Positions 9,901-16,352 of a stretch of DNA of 58,653 nucleotides are shown here, in pieces (the first letter of the stretch is position 1; each line of letters begins with the position of its first letter). The stretch spans positions 1-58,653 of the forward strand of contig JABXJS010000227.1 of assembly GCA_013538855.1 (NCBI GenBank), in the 5' to 3' direction. The stretch is from Herpetosiphonaceae bacterium (GTDB lineage Bacteria; Chloroflexota; Chloroflexia; Chloroflexales; Herpetosiphonaceae). The position numbers and the translations under genes are program-made. The notes beneath the pieces are model-generated. The model was not told the origin of the DNA, did not search any database, and saw only the letters and a program-made list of their open reading frames with translations.

Positions 9901-10958
9901 GTCTCAACGCGGCCAGCGCCACCAGCGCCGCCTTCAGCGTGGCCGCCCAGCCGCCAGAAGTGTTTATCGCCGCTCCGGCTGCGGACGCGAGCTTCCTAGA
10001 GGGCCAGCCAGTCACCATGCGCGGCCAGGCCAGCGATCCGCAGGAGGACCCGCTCGCTGGCGAGCAGCTGGTCTGGAGCAGCGACCGCGACGGCGTGCTA
10101 GGCAGCGGCGACACGCTCAACACAACGCTCAGCGCTGGCCAGCATACGCTGACCTTGCGCGCCACCAACGCCGCCGGCCTGAGCAGCAGCGCCAGCCTCA
10201 CGCTAACAGTCGCAGCCGACTACGACGGCGATGGCCTGCTCGACAGCGAGGAGTCAACGCTCGGCCTGAACCTGCTGAACGCCGCCGATGCCCTCAGCGA
10301 CAGCGACGGCGATGGCCTGCTCTGGCGCACCGAGCACGCCCGCGGCACCGACCCCACCCAGGCCGACAGCGACGGCGACGGCCGCTCCGACAGCGCCGAG
10401 CTAGCCGACGGTAGCGATCCACTGGTCAGCGACGCGCCTGCGCCCGACCTGCTCCAGGTCGCGCCGCTGAGCATGACCTTCGATGTCGATCTGGCGCAAG
10501 GCGGCCAGCTGCCGCAGCAGGTCATGGAAGCCTTCAGCCGCTCCGGCGCTGCGGTGACGCTGAGCAGCGCTGCACCCTGGCTGGACTTCAGCGCCGCCGC
10601 TGGTTCAACACCGTTTGTCAGCACAATCGTGCTCAACCCGATCCTGCTGACAGACGGGACGCAGACCGCCACCATCACGGTCTCCTCCAGCCTGGGCAGC
10701 GTGGCGGTGCCGGTCACGGTCAACGTCAGCAACAAGGCCGCCTTCTGCGACGTCGATGGCTCTGGCTCTGGCGATGCCGCCGACCTAGCCGCCGTGCAGG
10801 CCCGCATCGGCAGCAGCCTAGGCGATCAGAGCTACGCCATCCGCTTCGACGTTGATCGCGACGGCATGATCACAACCGCCGATGTCCAACTGCTCGCCGG
10901 CTGCGTTGGTGTCGCCGTACCCGGCTGGCGCGTCTACATGCCATGGATCGCCCGCTAG
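3930..10958 (+). CDS. Giant secreted multidomain protein with HExxH motif
   Basis: Predicted exported protein of 2,342 residues. The start at 3930 is chosen because AGGGAGG (3918-3924) precedes it and it opens directly into a signal peptide (MRRVWTRLVLILVL). Rough domain order: LamG/concanavalin-like fold at 46-225; kelch-type beta-propeller at 255-510; a second propeller with repeated IWIGHAGG, IWLGLDDG and LWAGSSAG blades at about 780-1200; two IPT/TIG folds at 1200-1350; a region containing HELAHMMGL with H1654, E1655 and H1658, suggesting a zinc peptidase; two Ig/FN3-like domains at 1910-2095; thrombospondin-type-3 calcium repeats (DxDGDG) at about 2097-2165; and a dockerin-like pair (DVDGSGSGD, DVDRDGMIT) near the end. 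The last residues VYMPWIAR resemble the tail of the lipase at 16353. The metzincin third histidine is not in its usual place, so peptidase activity is uncertain. Likely a surface or matrix-binding protein. Confidence 0.85.
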   Translation: MRRVWTRLVLILVLVVPGVLSAAPASIRPAAPQQAAALGSASSDAGPSLYLNGASYIAVPHAAVPTLGEDWTIEAWIYPTNLSGCRAVVGKDYLSGFWFGLCNGYVRFYRGGPSSIQSTMAIPLNQWSHIAVSTFYDPWENSYLAEIIINGDSTGYYSIAGSGVVGGTSELHIGNDRSIEYFVGDIAEVRLWGYARSSIETRRDAYSTLDQHPAGLLANWHLTADYRDALSGVAGTPVGTPALVGYVSPAQPATTPVDEFFNTLPEPLYGAGTAYVPRLDRALLVGGYRSGAASAAISVVDAGSGSSIVLGTLPAPLALSAAAYAESNDTVYVFGGSPSSSSSMVATIYAINPTDGTVRTLAATLPQPLHSASAVYQPELNTIVVLGGYSQAAGPLDSVYLFDVASESISTAPFALPQAMDAQSAVYSSVDAAIYVFGGKSVTSMFDTVLRLTLRADGGEVAVLPATLPQPESRAVAFADPTTGLIYIAGGTATTRLLAFDPQTGELWRTPLELPVQPVSTAEPYATPPASKIKQYSSAVYSPRNRHALIMGGGVGGVGSTGVWRIPLGDGPLVQLGKWDFFPFASQSVTALDGDERALVIGTNAGAWLFYTYGSDALPTQTFYNLGGSATAVSWDREGARPYFAANKQVYLGWPSGATSLVHADQWDVQAIEPTGANRPPTFGVNTVNAGFTRVPSWYAATGSLSAYSYATYGPACSTTSSIKYGPGPLLLNQYYWGVNQVRTSCAGTRPTLQAPTVDPPAHVFRLRRSPTTGAWSSTDLGTLCATNPFVGQKIAFGRNRDLWVAGLGGVCRYPAASLPDSAAPQYSVYSLPYATNSNNVSVDGDGRVWFSTSGGLSAFEARRDGNASLATLRASDFTRLNAPIGAANGASALSALAAVGEKVFAARGDMIYSLSQRWNQLDPGGPIQKIWTVRGRLFAASADTLHTLQPDGLTWLHQPAAVSAVLGDRSGNIWIGHAGGVQWWTPAGDWQTIPGLDLNEPVHALAEDAQGRIWLGLDDGVALYDRSRLVARITPPTGNAPVTSLLADRGGNLWAGSSAGLARFNAADASWTLFSRENGGLPAPATNSITDLTERGDGALFASTSGGVVRLDLAATAFSALAGSVGPAPLTTDELARVWAGNSVETANDTWRWFYWNNSGIRAAQVSDIAADRADRVWFAHPDGGISVRGSFLPPLAEEVPTITGITPTSGSAGQTITINGSGFGSDVGAVSVEVGGAAADVVRANGTYITVRLRPENISGAVSVRRGKRTTSFNNTTGTAFCAVPRIFSVSPSGTNIGGQVEIRGSNIDPQATVTIGSGPARPAFATPSLARLTLEASDTSGNLVVNNACAGAAATFADFRKLNLSIARGQLNQGYVGMPLSAGNATVASAWVSVDQPLRATDQVQLDYFQVQIGQYTIGQPLRAAIPLTVGPPPTGVLRDMTQAVNISNIIYTGSGDQSITMQLHANGRTAAATSFPATFAAGAWPRVLLIAIVPDTFSGAQINAFKRSISGSLADYRTRIFPGGLEPVWSAEVIRKSQITGNAQVAIDQQDQWLQAGLLFQQIRQRYNSTTTGKAGIAFGVVEPSIAGTSKAAGLGSFGTLSRWNSYQECIDNLVSDVLDYIDIDICGPEYPQYLGWAVGDGNASRYFAHELAHMMGLVPNTAINYASYPSAGASGDHHSGASELNDSMGNAAACGDAGATFTMGRSLYLRVGVQEPIVNPISGAQLLPQNSGGPDTNRGKAIMSYACGRSGTNTFLEPSDINFLLAERFSSLRPIYQPGQRTQRPPAQTDLRDRLSIAGRINHDDVAVTGSIDLVELKPSSVPLSADYIAGYALVEYDAAGSELLRQGVFPVGDHHTTPHDAHDPGPPESAASLFFANLPKAPGVVRIDLVHADTVLASWSGGAAAPSVSITSPSGGESVTDALVASWTASDPDGDSLAVSVQFSRDDGATWTPLAAAAGSGSTTLPATLLAGSNSARVRVWVSDGLNAASATSAAFSVAAQPPEVFIAAPAADASFLEGQPVTMRGQASDPQEDPLAGEQLVWSSDRDGVLGSGDTLNTTLSAGQHTLTLRATNAAGLSSSASLTLTVAADYDGDGLLDSEESTLGLNLLNAADALSDSDGDGLLWRTEHARGTDPTQADSDGDGRSDSAELADGSDPLVSDAPAPDLLQVAPLSMTFDVDLAQGGQLPQQVMEAFSRSGAAVTLSSAAPWLDFSAAAGSTPFVSTIVLNPILLTDGTQTATITVSSSLGSVAVPVTVNVSNKAAFCDVDGSGSGDAADLAAVQARIGSSLGDQSYAIRFDVDRDGMITTADVQLLAGCVGVAVPGWRVYMPWIAR

Positions 10959-10979
10959 CCCCGCGAACGCCCGCCGCAC

Positions 10980-11012
10980 CCGCCGCTCGGAACATCCCAT
11001 TCCGGGCGGCGG
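10980..11012 (+). terminator. Intrinsic terminator after giant secreted protein
   Basis: A 13-base-pair stem with one G-U pair (10980-10992 with 11000-11012) and a 7-base loop lies 21 bases past the stop codon. Only a short T run follows, so termination may be weak. Confidence 0.6.
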
Positions 11013-11064
11013 TTTGTGCCTAGCTCGGTGGGCGCTAGAGAATGTAGGCAGCGCCGATAGTGGC

Positions 11065-11164
11065 TGGTCGCCGCGACGAGCGGGCTGGCAACGACGCTGC
11101 CCGCCAGGGCATGGCGTGCCGCCGCACCTGCCGCGCTCAACCAGCGACGATTCTTTTTCAAAAA
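11065..11164 (+). repeat. Dispersed repeat A, copy 2
   Basis: Same orientation as copy 1 at 261-360 and 96 of 100 positions identical. The core CGACGATTCTTTTTCAAA is at 11145-11162. It lies between the terminator of the giant gene and repeat B, again in the order A then B. Bases 11167-11285 between A and B show nothing recognisable. Confidence 0.85.
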
Positions 11165-11285
11165 AACAGCCTGCCCACGCAGCCCCACCGCGCCGCTGTT
11201 GCGCCAGCATATGCATAGCGGCCGCGTCGCTCGCTCCTAGCATAAGGCTGTTGCACGCGCCCACACCCGCCTCGCCTTGGTTTGA

Positions 11286-11357
11286 TAATCAGCCACCGCG
11301 TTTAGCGACCGAGGTGCGGCAGATAGAGTCGGCGCTGGTGCTCGGGCGCAGGCTCGT
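11286..11357 (+). repeat. Dispersed repeat B, copy 2 (short)
   Basis: A shortened copy of repeat B beginning AATCAGCCACCGCG and ending in GGCGCAGGCTCGTTT. Copy 3 follows about 45 bases later in tandem, so this locus holds a local duplication of B absent from the left-edge locus. Confidence 0.75.
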
Positions 11358-11400
11358 TTGAGCGGCAGCCCATGGTCAATCAGCAGGATAGGATGGTTGA

Positions 11401-11512
11401 TGAATCAGCCACCGCGGTTAGCGACCGTGGTGTGGCAGACAGAGTCGGCGCTGGTGCTCGGGCGCAGGCTCGTTTTGATCGGCGGCTCCGCGGCGCGGTC
11501 GGACCAGCTCTC
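11401..11512 (+). repeat. Dispersed repeat B, copy 3
   Basis: Full-length copy of B, beginning TGAATCAGCCACCGCG and ending GCGGTCGGACCAGCTCTC like copy 1. It lies downstream of the CPBP protease gene, which ends at 11621. Bases 11513-11620 show no further recognisable feature. Confidence 0.8.
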
Positions 11513-11620
11513 TGGGCGAGCAGATCGCGGCCTCGCCGCCAAGCCGTCGGCACCTACGCAGCGCTGGCGGGCGCACATCACGAACCAGGCAGGCCATCGG
11601 CCCGAAACATCGCGGCGGCG

Positions 11621-12541
11621 CTAGCGCTGCTGCGCGGGAGCGCTGCCAGTGGAGGGCACGGGCTTCTGCGGTCGCTGGTGCGGGGCCAGATTCTCTTTGC
11701 CGTAAATGCGCAGCAGCAGCGCCGCGATGGCCCAGGGCAGCACGCCATACAGCGACTGGGCAACATAGCTCTGCGATGACAGCACAAGGTAGGACTGCAC
11801 CGTATTGCCCCAGCCATGCAGCAGGATGATCAGCCACACGCTCGCAGTGCAGTTATAGAGCCAGTTGTTGACGATCGTCCAGCCGACGATGCCCAGCGTC
11901 AGCCCCACGAGCGAGCCAATCAGCGGGCCGACGCCCTGGTCGAGGTTGTAGTAGATAATAAACGGATAGTGCCACACCCCCCAGAGCAGGCCGAGAATCC
12001 AGCTAGATTGTTCGGCGCTGTAGCGGCTCTGTAGGCGCGGCAGGGCGAACCCGCGCCAGCCTGGCTCCTCGGCGATGCCGGTGAACACGATCATATACAG
12101 GAGAAACGGCAGGAACTGCGTCAGCGGCAGCTTGAACTGGTAGTCGAGCTTGCCGTCGGCCAGCCAGCCGAGGCCCGCGCTGACCAGGCTGAGCAGCAGC
12201 GGGATGCCCAGCGCCGCCGCGTACCAGCGCGGTGCGAGCCGCCACTTCGTCGAGCGCCGCCAGAGATCGCGCAGCCCGGCGCGGCCCTCATCGGCGGCGG
12301 TAACGACGATAGCAGCGATCAGCGGCCCGGCACCGAGGGCGAACAGCAGATACACAAGCAGCCGCTCGGAGGGCAGCCGCAGCAGCAGCAGGTCCACAAA
12401 CGCCGTAAAGTTCGTCTCGTTGCTCAGCGTCATAGCGCGGTCAGCGGCGAGCGCAATCGCCGCCAGCTGCAAGGACCAGGTAATGAGGAACGCCAAGGCG
12501 AAGAAGGATGGTAGCGGGTAGCGCTTAATCAGCTTCATCAT
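11621..12541 (-). CDS. CPBP-family intramembrane metalloprotease
   Basis: Predicted multipass membrane protein of 306 residues in the CPBP (CAAX protease and bacteriocin-processing) family. It carries the three family motifs: EExxxR as E158-E159-P-G-W-R163, a second-motif histidine in LWGVWHYPF (H191), and HxxxN as H242-GWG-N246. These are expected to bind zinc within the membrane, and the family includes prenyl-protein proteases and immunity proteins. The start is set by GGAGGTG at 12550-12544. Either of two adjacent ATGs (12541 or 12538) could initiate, the second having better spacing. It is divergent from the BTAD/NB-ARC regulator with a shared region of about 185 bases, so regulation by that protein is plausible. 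The substrate is unknown. Confidence 0.9.
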   Translation of the reverse strand: MMKLIKRYPLPSFFALAFLITWSLQLAAIALAADRAMTLSNETNFTAFVDLLLLRLPSERLLVYLLFALGAGPLIAAIVVTAADEGRAGLRDLWRRSTKWRLAPRWYAAALGIPLLLSLVSAGLGWLADGKLDYQFKLPLTQFLPFLLYMIVFTGIAEEPGWRGFALPRLQSRYSAEQSSWILGLLWGVWHYPFIIYYNLDQGVGPLIGSLVGLTLGIVGWTIVNNWLYNCTASVWLIILLHGWGNTVQSYLVLSSQSYVAQSLYGVLPWAIAALLLRIYGKENLAPHQRPQKPVPSTGSAPAQQR

Positions 12542-12689
12542 TGCACCTCCAAAAAACCAGCGTATCCAGCGATCTGCATAGAGTCTGCGCCTACACAAGC
12601 ACGTGTAGACGGTGGCAGTGGGCGAAGCTCCGGCGGTAGCGCCATCATAGCATGGCCCCAGCGCCAGCGGAAGAGCGAGCGAGGCGGTG

Positions 12690-12695
12690 TATAAT
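12690..12695 (+). promoter_or_regulatory. -10 element of BTAD regulator gene
   Basis: A perfect TATAAT lies here, so transcription should begin near 12702. This excludes the upstream in-frame GTG at 12687 as the start and leaves ATG 12726 or, less likely, ATG 12708. No good -35 is visible. Confidence 0.55.
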
Positions 12696-12725
12696 TTAGT
12701 CGTTCATATGTTTCAATGGTGCGCC

Positions 12726-15700
12726 ATGCCCGGTCTGCTACAGATCCATCTGCTGGGACAGTACAGCGTTCGCTACAACAATCGCCCTCTCACCACGCTC
12801 GATGCAGATCGAATCCGGTCGCTGCTGACATGGCTGCTGCTGCTGCGCGGAGCGCCAGTGCGGCGCCAAGAGCTGGCGTTTCGGCTATGGCCCGACACCT
12901 CAGAGCAGCAAGCGCGCACCAACCTACGCAACCTGCTCTATCAACTGCGCGCCGCGCTGCCGGAGCCAGACCGCTATCTAGAGACCACCCGCCACACCAT
13001 TGCTTGGCGCAAGGCCGGGCCATACACGCTCGATGTTGCTGAGTTTGAGCACGCCCTGCACGCTGCACAGCAGCTGCTGGCGGCTGGTGCGCCCAGCCGC
13101 CAGCAGGCGCTTGAGCGCGCAGTCCAGCTCTACAGCGGCGAGCTGCTTCCGGATGGCTATGATGAGTGGCTGGAGCCGCATCGCGAGCGGCTGCGCAGCG
13201 CCTATGCCCAAGCGCTACAGTCGCTTGTCGTGATCGCCGAGGAGGCCGGGGCCTGGCAGACGGCGCTGTGCTGGGCCGAGCAGCTACGTGGCCATGATCC
13301 GCTCAACGAGGCCACCTATAGCCAGCTGATGCGCCTGCATGCCTACAGCGGCAATCAGCAGGCCATTGAGCAGACGTATCAGCGCTGTGCACAGCTGCTG
13401 CAGGACGAGCTAAAGGTTGGGCCAAGCGCGGCCACCAGAACGAGCTATCAGCACTGGCGCGACCATGCAGCCAAAGCAGCGCTACAGCAGCCCAAACTCG
13501 AGCGGCAAGTCGCCTCAGCGCAGCGCTCGCGCCTCCCGGCCCTGCCTAGCGCGCTGATTGGGCGCAGCGCCGAGCTAGAGCAGCTTAACTCCATGGTGGC
13601 CGACCAGGCAGTGCGGCTCGTAACCATCACCGGGCCTGGCGGCGTTGGCAAGACCAGCCTAGCGCTAACGCTAGCCCAGCAGCTCATCGACAGCGGGCAC
13701 GTGCTAAGCTTTATTGCACTGACACCGCTCGAGTCTGTGGATCAGCTGCTTGCCGCCATTGCGACGGCACTCGGTGGCATCCCTGATCAGCAGCGTGTGC
13801 TGCTGGCGCAGGTTGCCAATCTGCTTCAGGCGCAGCCGCATATCCTGGTGCTAGACAATGCCGAGCACCTGCTTGACAGCGCAGCCGTGATCGCCGAGCT
13901 ACTGGAGCAGGCACCAGCAACAACCATACTTGTGACATCGCGGCGGCGGCTCCAGCTCCGTGATGAGTGGGTTTTCCGCCTCACCGGGCTACCAACACCT
14001 GCCCATACCGCCTCCGACGATCCGGCGGCATACAGCGCCATCCAGCTCTTTGTGCAGAGCGCACAACGGGCGACGCGCCAGTTTCAGCTCACAGCGCACA
14101 ATCAAACGGCGGTCGTGCAGATCTGTCAACTGGTTGCTGGGCTGCCGCTAGGGTTAGAGCTAGCGGCAGCCTGGACGCACATGCTTGAGCCAGCCGCGAT
14201 TGTGCAAGAGATCATCAGCAACCTCGATTTCCTCGCCTCAACTGCCCGCGATCTACCTACGCGTCACCGCAGCCTACGTGCAGTCTTTGAGCACTCCTGG
14301 CAGCTGCTAGCGGATCAAGAGCGCCTTTGTTTGGCGCGCCTAACCGTCTTTCGCGGCGCATTTACGCGCCAGTCGGCCGCAGCGGTTGCTGCTGCTTCGC
14401 TGCAGCTGCTGAGCCTGCTGGTCGATGCCTCGCTGGTGCATCGCACGGCGCATAGCCGCTACGACCTGCACCCGCTCATCCGCCAGTACGCGGCCCAGCA
14501 GCTGCAAGCACTGGCGCACGAGCAGGATACAACGCAGGCGCGCTTCATCGAACACTACACCGAGATGCTGGCAGAGTGGGAACAGCCGCTGTGCCAGCAC
14601 CATGACCGCCAGGCGCTGGCGGCCATCCGTGACGAGATTGACAACCTGCGCCAGTGGATCGACTGGGCGCTGGCCCTGCGGCGCTACAGCGACATCCAGC
14701 GGGGAGCGGAAACGCTGGCGCACTTTTATGAGGCCGTCGGCTGGATTCCCGAGGGTCAGCAGCGCTTCAGTGCAGCCGTGCAGCAGCTGGAGCTGCTGGA
14801 GCATAGCTCCGAATGGAGCGAGCTTGACGATCAACAACACCAGCAGATACAGCACACGCGCTGTCTGCTGCTTGCCAAGCAGGCCACCTTTGAGCAGCTG
14901 ATCGGCGATATCGCCCAGCTGCGCGCAACTCTCACAGCGCTGAGCACACTAGCGGAGCGCTGCGCTGCACCACAGTGGCAAAGCGATGTGCTGCGCATCT
15001 GGGGCACTGCGCTGCGCTACCTCGGCAAAGATGCGCAGGAGTGTGAGCAGGTGCTGGAGCAAGCAATCGCCGGCTACACAGCGACAGGCGATGTCCTGAA
15101 CACAATTCGCAGCATGTTTATGCTGGCAGATCTGCACACGCACCATGCGCGCACTGCGGCTGCGCTACACTACCTTGAGCGTGGCCTGGCGCTCAACCGC
15201 CAGCTTGGCAGCAGCTATATGCAGGCGCTGCTGCTCAGCGGCATGGGCGTTGCCTGTGTGCACCAGCAGCACACACAGCAGCAGGCCGCGCACTACTTCA
15301 AAGAAGCGCTGGAGCGCTTCCGTAGCATTGATGACGCACTCGGCATCCTGCGCACCGCCAATAATCTCGGCATGCTGTACTGCTGGATGGGCTACCCACA
15401 CGACGGCCTGGTCTACCTGCAGGAGGCGCGCAGCTACGCGCAGCGCTGTCAAAGCTTTATGGAGCACACCGGCGTGCTCGACAGCTTAGCCTCAACCTAC
15501 TTTGTGCTTGAGCGCTATAGCGAAGCGCACACAGCCTGGGTCGAGGCACTGAGCAGCGCCGAGCGACAAGGCTGGCTGCTTGGGCAGGGCTGGGCCTGCA
15601 ACGGCCTTGGCCGCATTGCGCTAGCACTTGGCGACTACGCCGTAGCTCAGCGCTACCTAGCCCAGGCTGTTGAGCATATGCAGGCGTCGGGCGAGCCACG

Positions 15701-16208
15701 CGAGATCGCCCGCTGCTGCGGCGATCTGGGCCGGCTGTATGCCCGCACGGATCAACCGGAGCAAGCGCTCGCGCTCTACGCGCAGGCCATACCGCAGCTC
15801 ACCGCGCTGAATGTGCTGCATCAAGCGGCACCGCTGCTCATCGAGCAAGCGCGCCTGCTTCAGCAGCAAGGTCGCAGCGACGAGGCGCTTGCCGCCGCCC
15901 ACACTGCTGTACAGCTAGCCAAGCAGATCGGTCAGCTCACCACCGTCTGGGAGGCCAGCCTTGTCCAGGCACATCTGACCTACCTTTATGTCAGCCATGA
16001 CCGCGGCTGGCAGCAGCTCCTGACACTGCTGGAGCAGGCAACCTCTCTACGCGAACGAGCGGCCGCACTCTACACGCTGTGGACGATTACCGCGAGCGAA
16101 CAGCTGCGCCGCTCGGCGCATGCGCTCTACACCACGCTCTACGCCACCACACCGCTAGCGCGCTACCGTGATCGGCTAGCACAGCTTGATGCGCATAGCG
16201 TGCCATAA
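12726..16208 (+). CDS. BTAD/SARP-like NB-ARC TPR transcriptional regulator
   Basis: Predicted large regulator of 1,160 residues, built like AfsR-type SARP proteins. The N-terminal 95 residues form a winged-helix/OmpR-like DNA-binding fold (HLLGQYSVRYNNRPL, then RLWPD and LRNLLYQLRAALP). A bacterial transcriptional activation domain of helical repeats follows to about residue 240. The NB-ARC ATPase has Walker A GPGGVGKTS near residue 301 and Walker B ILVLDNAEHLL near 374. The rest, from about 560, is TPR-rich (NNLGMLYCWMGY, GLGRIALALGDY). It probably activates nearby promoters in response to ATP and an unknown partner. It stands between a CPBP protease and a secreted lipase, which are candidate targets. 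ATG 12708 is the alternative start. Confidence 0.9.
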   Translation: MPGLLQIHLLGQYSVRYNNRPLTTLDADRIRSLLTWLLLLRGAPVRRQELAFRLWPDTSEQQARTNLRNLLYQLRAALPEPDRYLETTRHTIAWRKAGPYTLDVAEFEHALHAAQQLLAAGAPSRQQALERAVQLYSGELLPDGYDEWLEPHRERLRSAYAQALQSLVVIAEEAGAWQTALCWAEQLRGHDPLNEATYSQLMRLHAYSGNQQAIEQTYQRCAQLLQDELKVGPSAATRTSYQHWRDHAAKAALQQPKLERQVASAQRSRLPALPSALIGRSAELEQLNSMVADQAVRLVTITGPGGVGKTSLALTLAQQLIDSGHVLSFIALTPLESVDQLLAAIATALGGIPDQQRVLLAQVANLLQAQPHILVLDNAEHLLDSAAVIAELLEQAPATTILVTSRRRLQLRDEWVFRLTGLPTPAHTASDDPAAYSAIQLFVQSAQRATRQFQLTAHNQTAVVQICQLVAGLPLGLELAAAWTHMLEPAAIVQEIISNLDFLASTARDLPTRHRSLRAVFEHSWQLLADQERLCLARLTVFRGAFTRQSAAAVAAASLQLLSLLVDASLVHRTAHSRYDLHPLIRQYAAQQLQALAHEQDTTQARFIEHYTEMLAEWEQPLCQHHDRQALAAIRDEIDNLRQWIDWALALRRYSDIQRGAETLAHFYEAVGWIPEGQQRFSAAVQQLELLEHSSEWSELDDQQHQQIQHTRCLLLAKQATFEQLIGDIAQLRATLTALSTLAERCAAPQWQSDVLRIWGTALRYLGKDAQECEQVLEQAIAGYTATGDVLNTIRSMFMLADLHTHHARTAAALHYLERGLALNRQLGSSYMQALLLSGMGVACVHQQHTQQQAAHYFKEALERFRSIDDALGILRTANNLGMLYCWMGYPHDGLVYLQEARSYAQRCQSFMEHTGVLDSLASTYFVLERYSEAHTAWVEALSSAERQGWLLGQGWACNGLGRIALALGDYAVAQRYLAQAVEHMQASGEPREIARCCGDLGRLYARTDQPEQALALYAQAIPQLTALNVLHQAAPLLIEQARLLQQQGRSDEALAAAHTAVQLAKQIGQLTTVWEASLVQAHLTYLYVSHDRGWQQLLTLLEQATSLRERAAALYTLWTITASEQLRRSAHALYTTLYATTPLARYRDRLAQLDAHSVP

Positions 16209-16352
16209 CAATCGCCCATCCGCTGACGAACTCAAACGGTTTTCAAACGATGCGCCTGCTATGCTCTACCAACAAGCGCTACAGCTGGGCCACGATATGC
16301 GCTCGGCGCGCTTGCAGAGTCATCACAATTCTGTAGTACGCTGAGGTAAACA

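Noticed and set aside
11369-11837. Overlapping frames of 80-140 codons across the repeat B region and the end of the CPBP gene
   Set aside because: They run through repeats and antisense to the CPBP gene, have Arg/Ala-rich composition typical of shadow frames, and lack ribosome sites.
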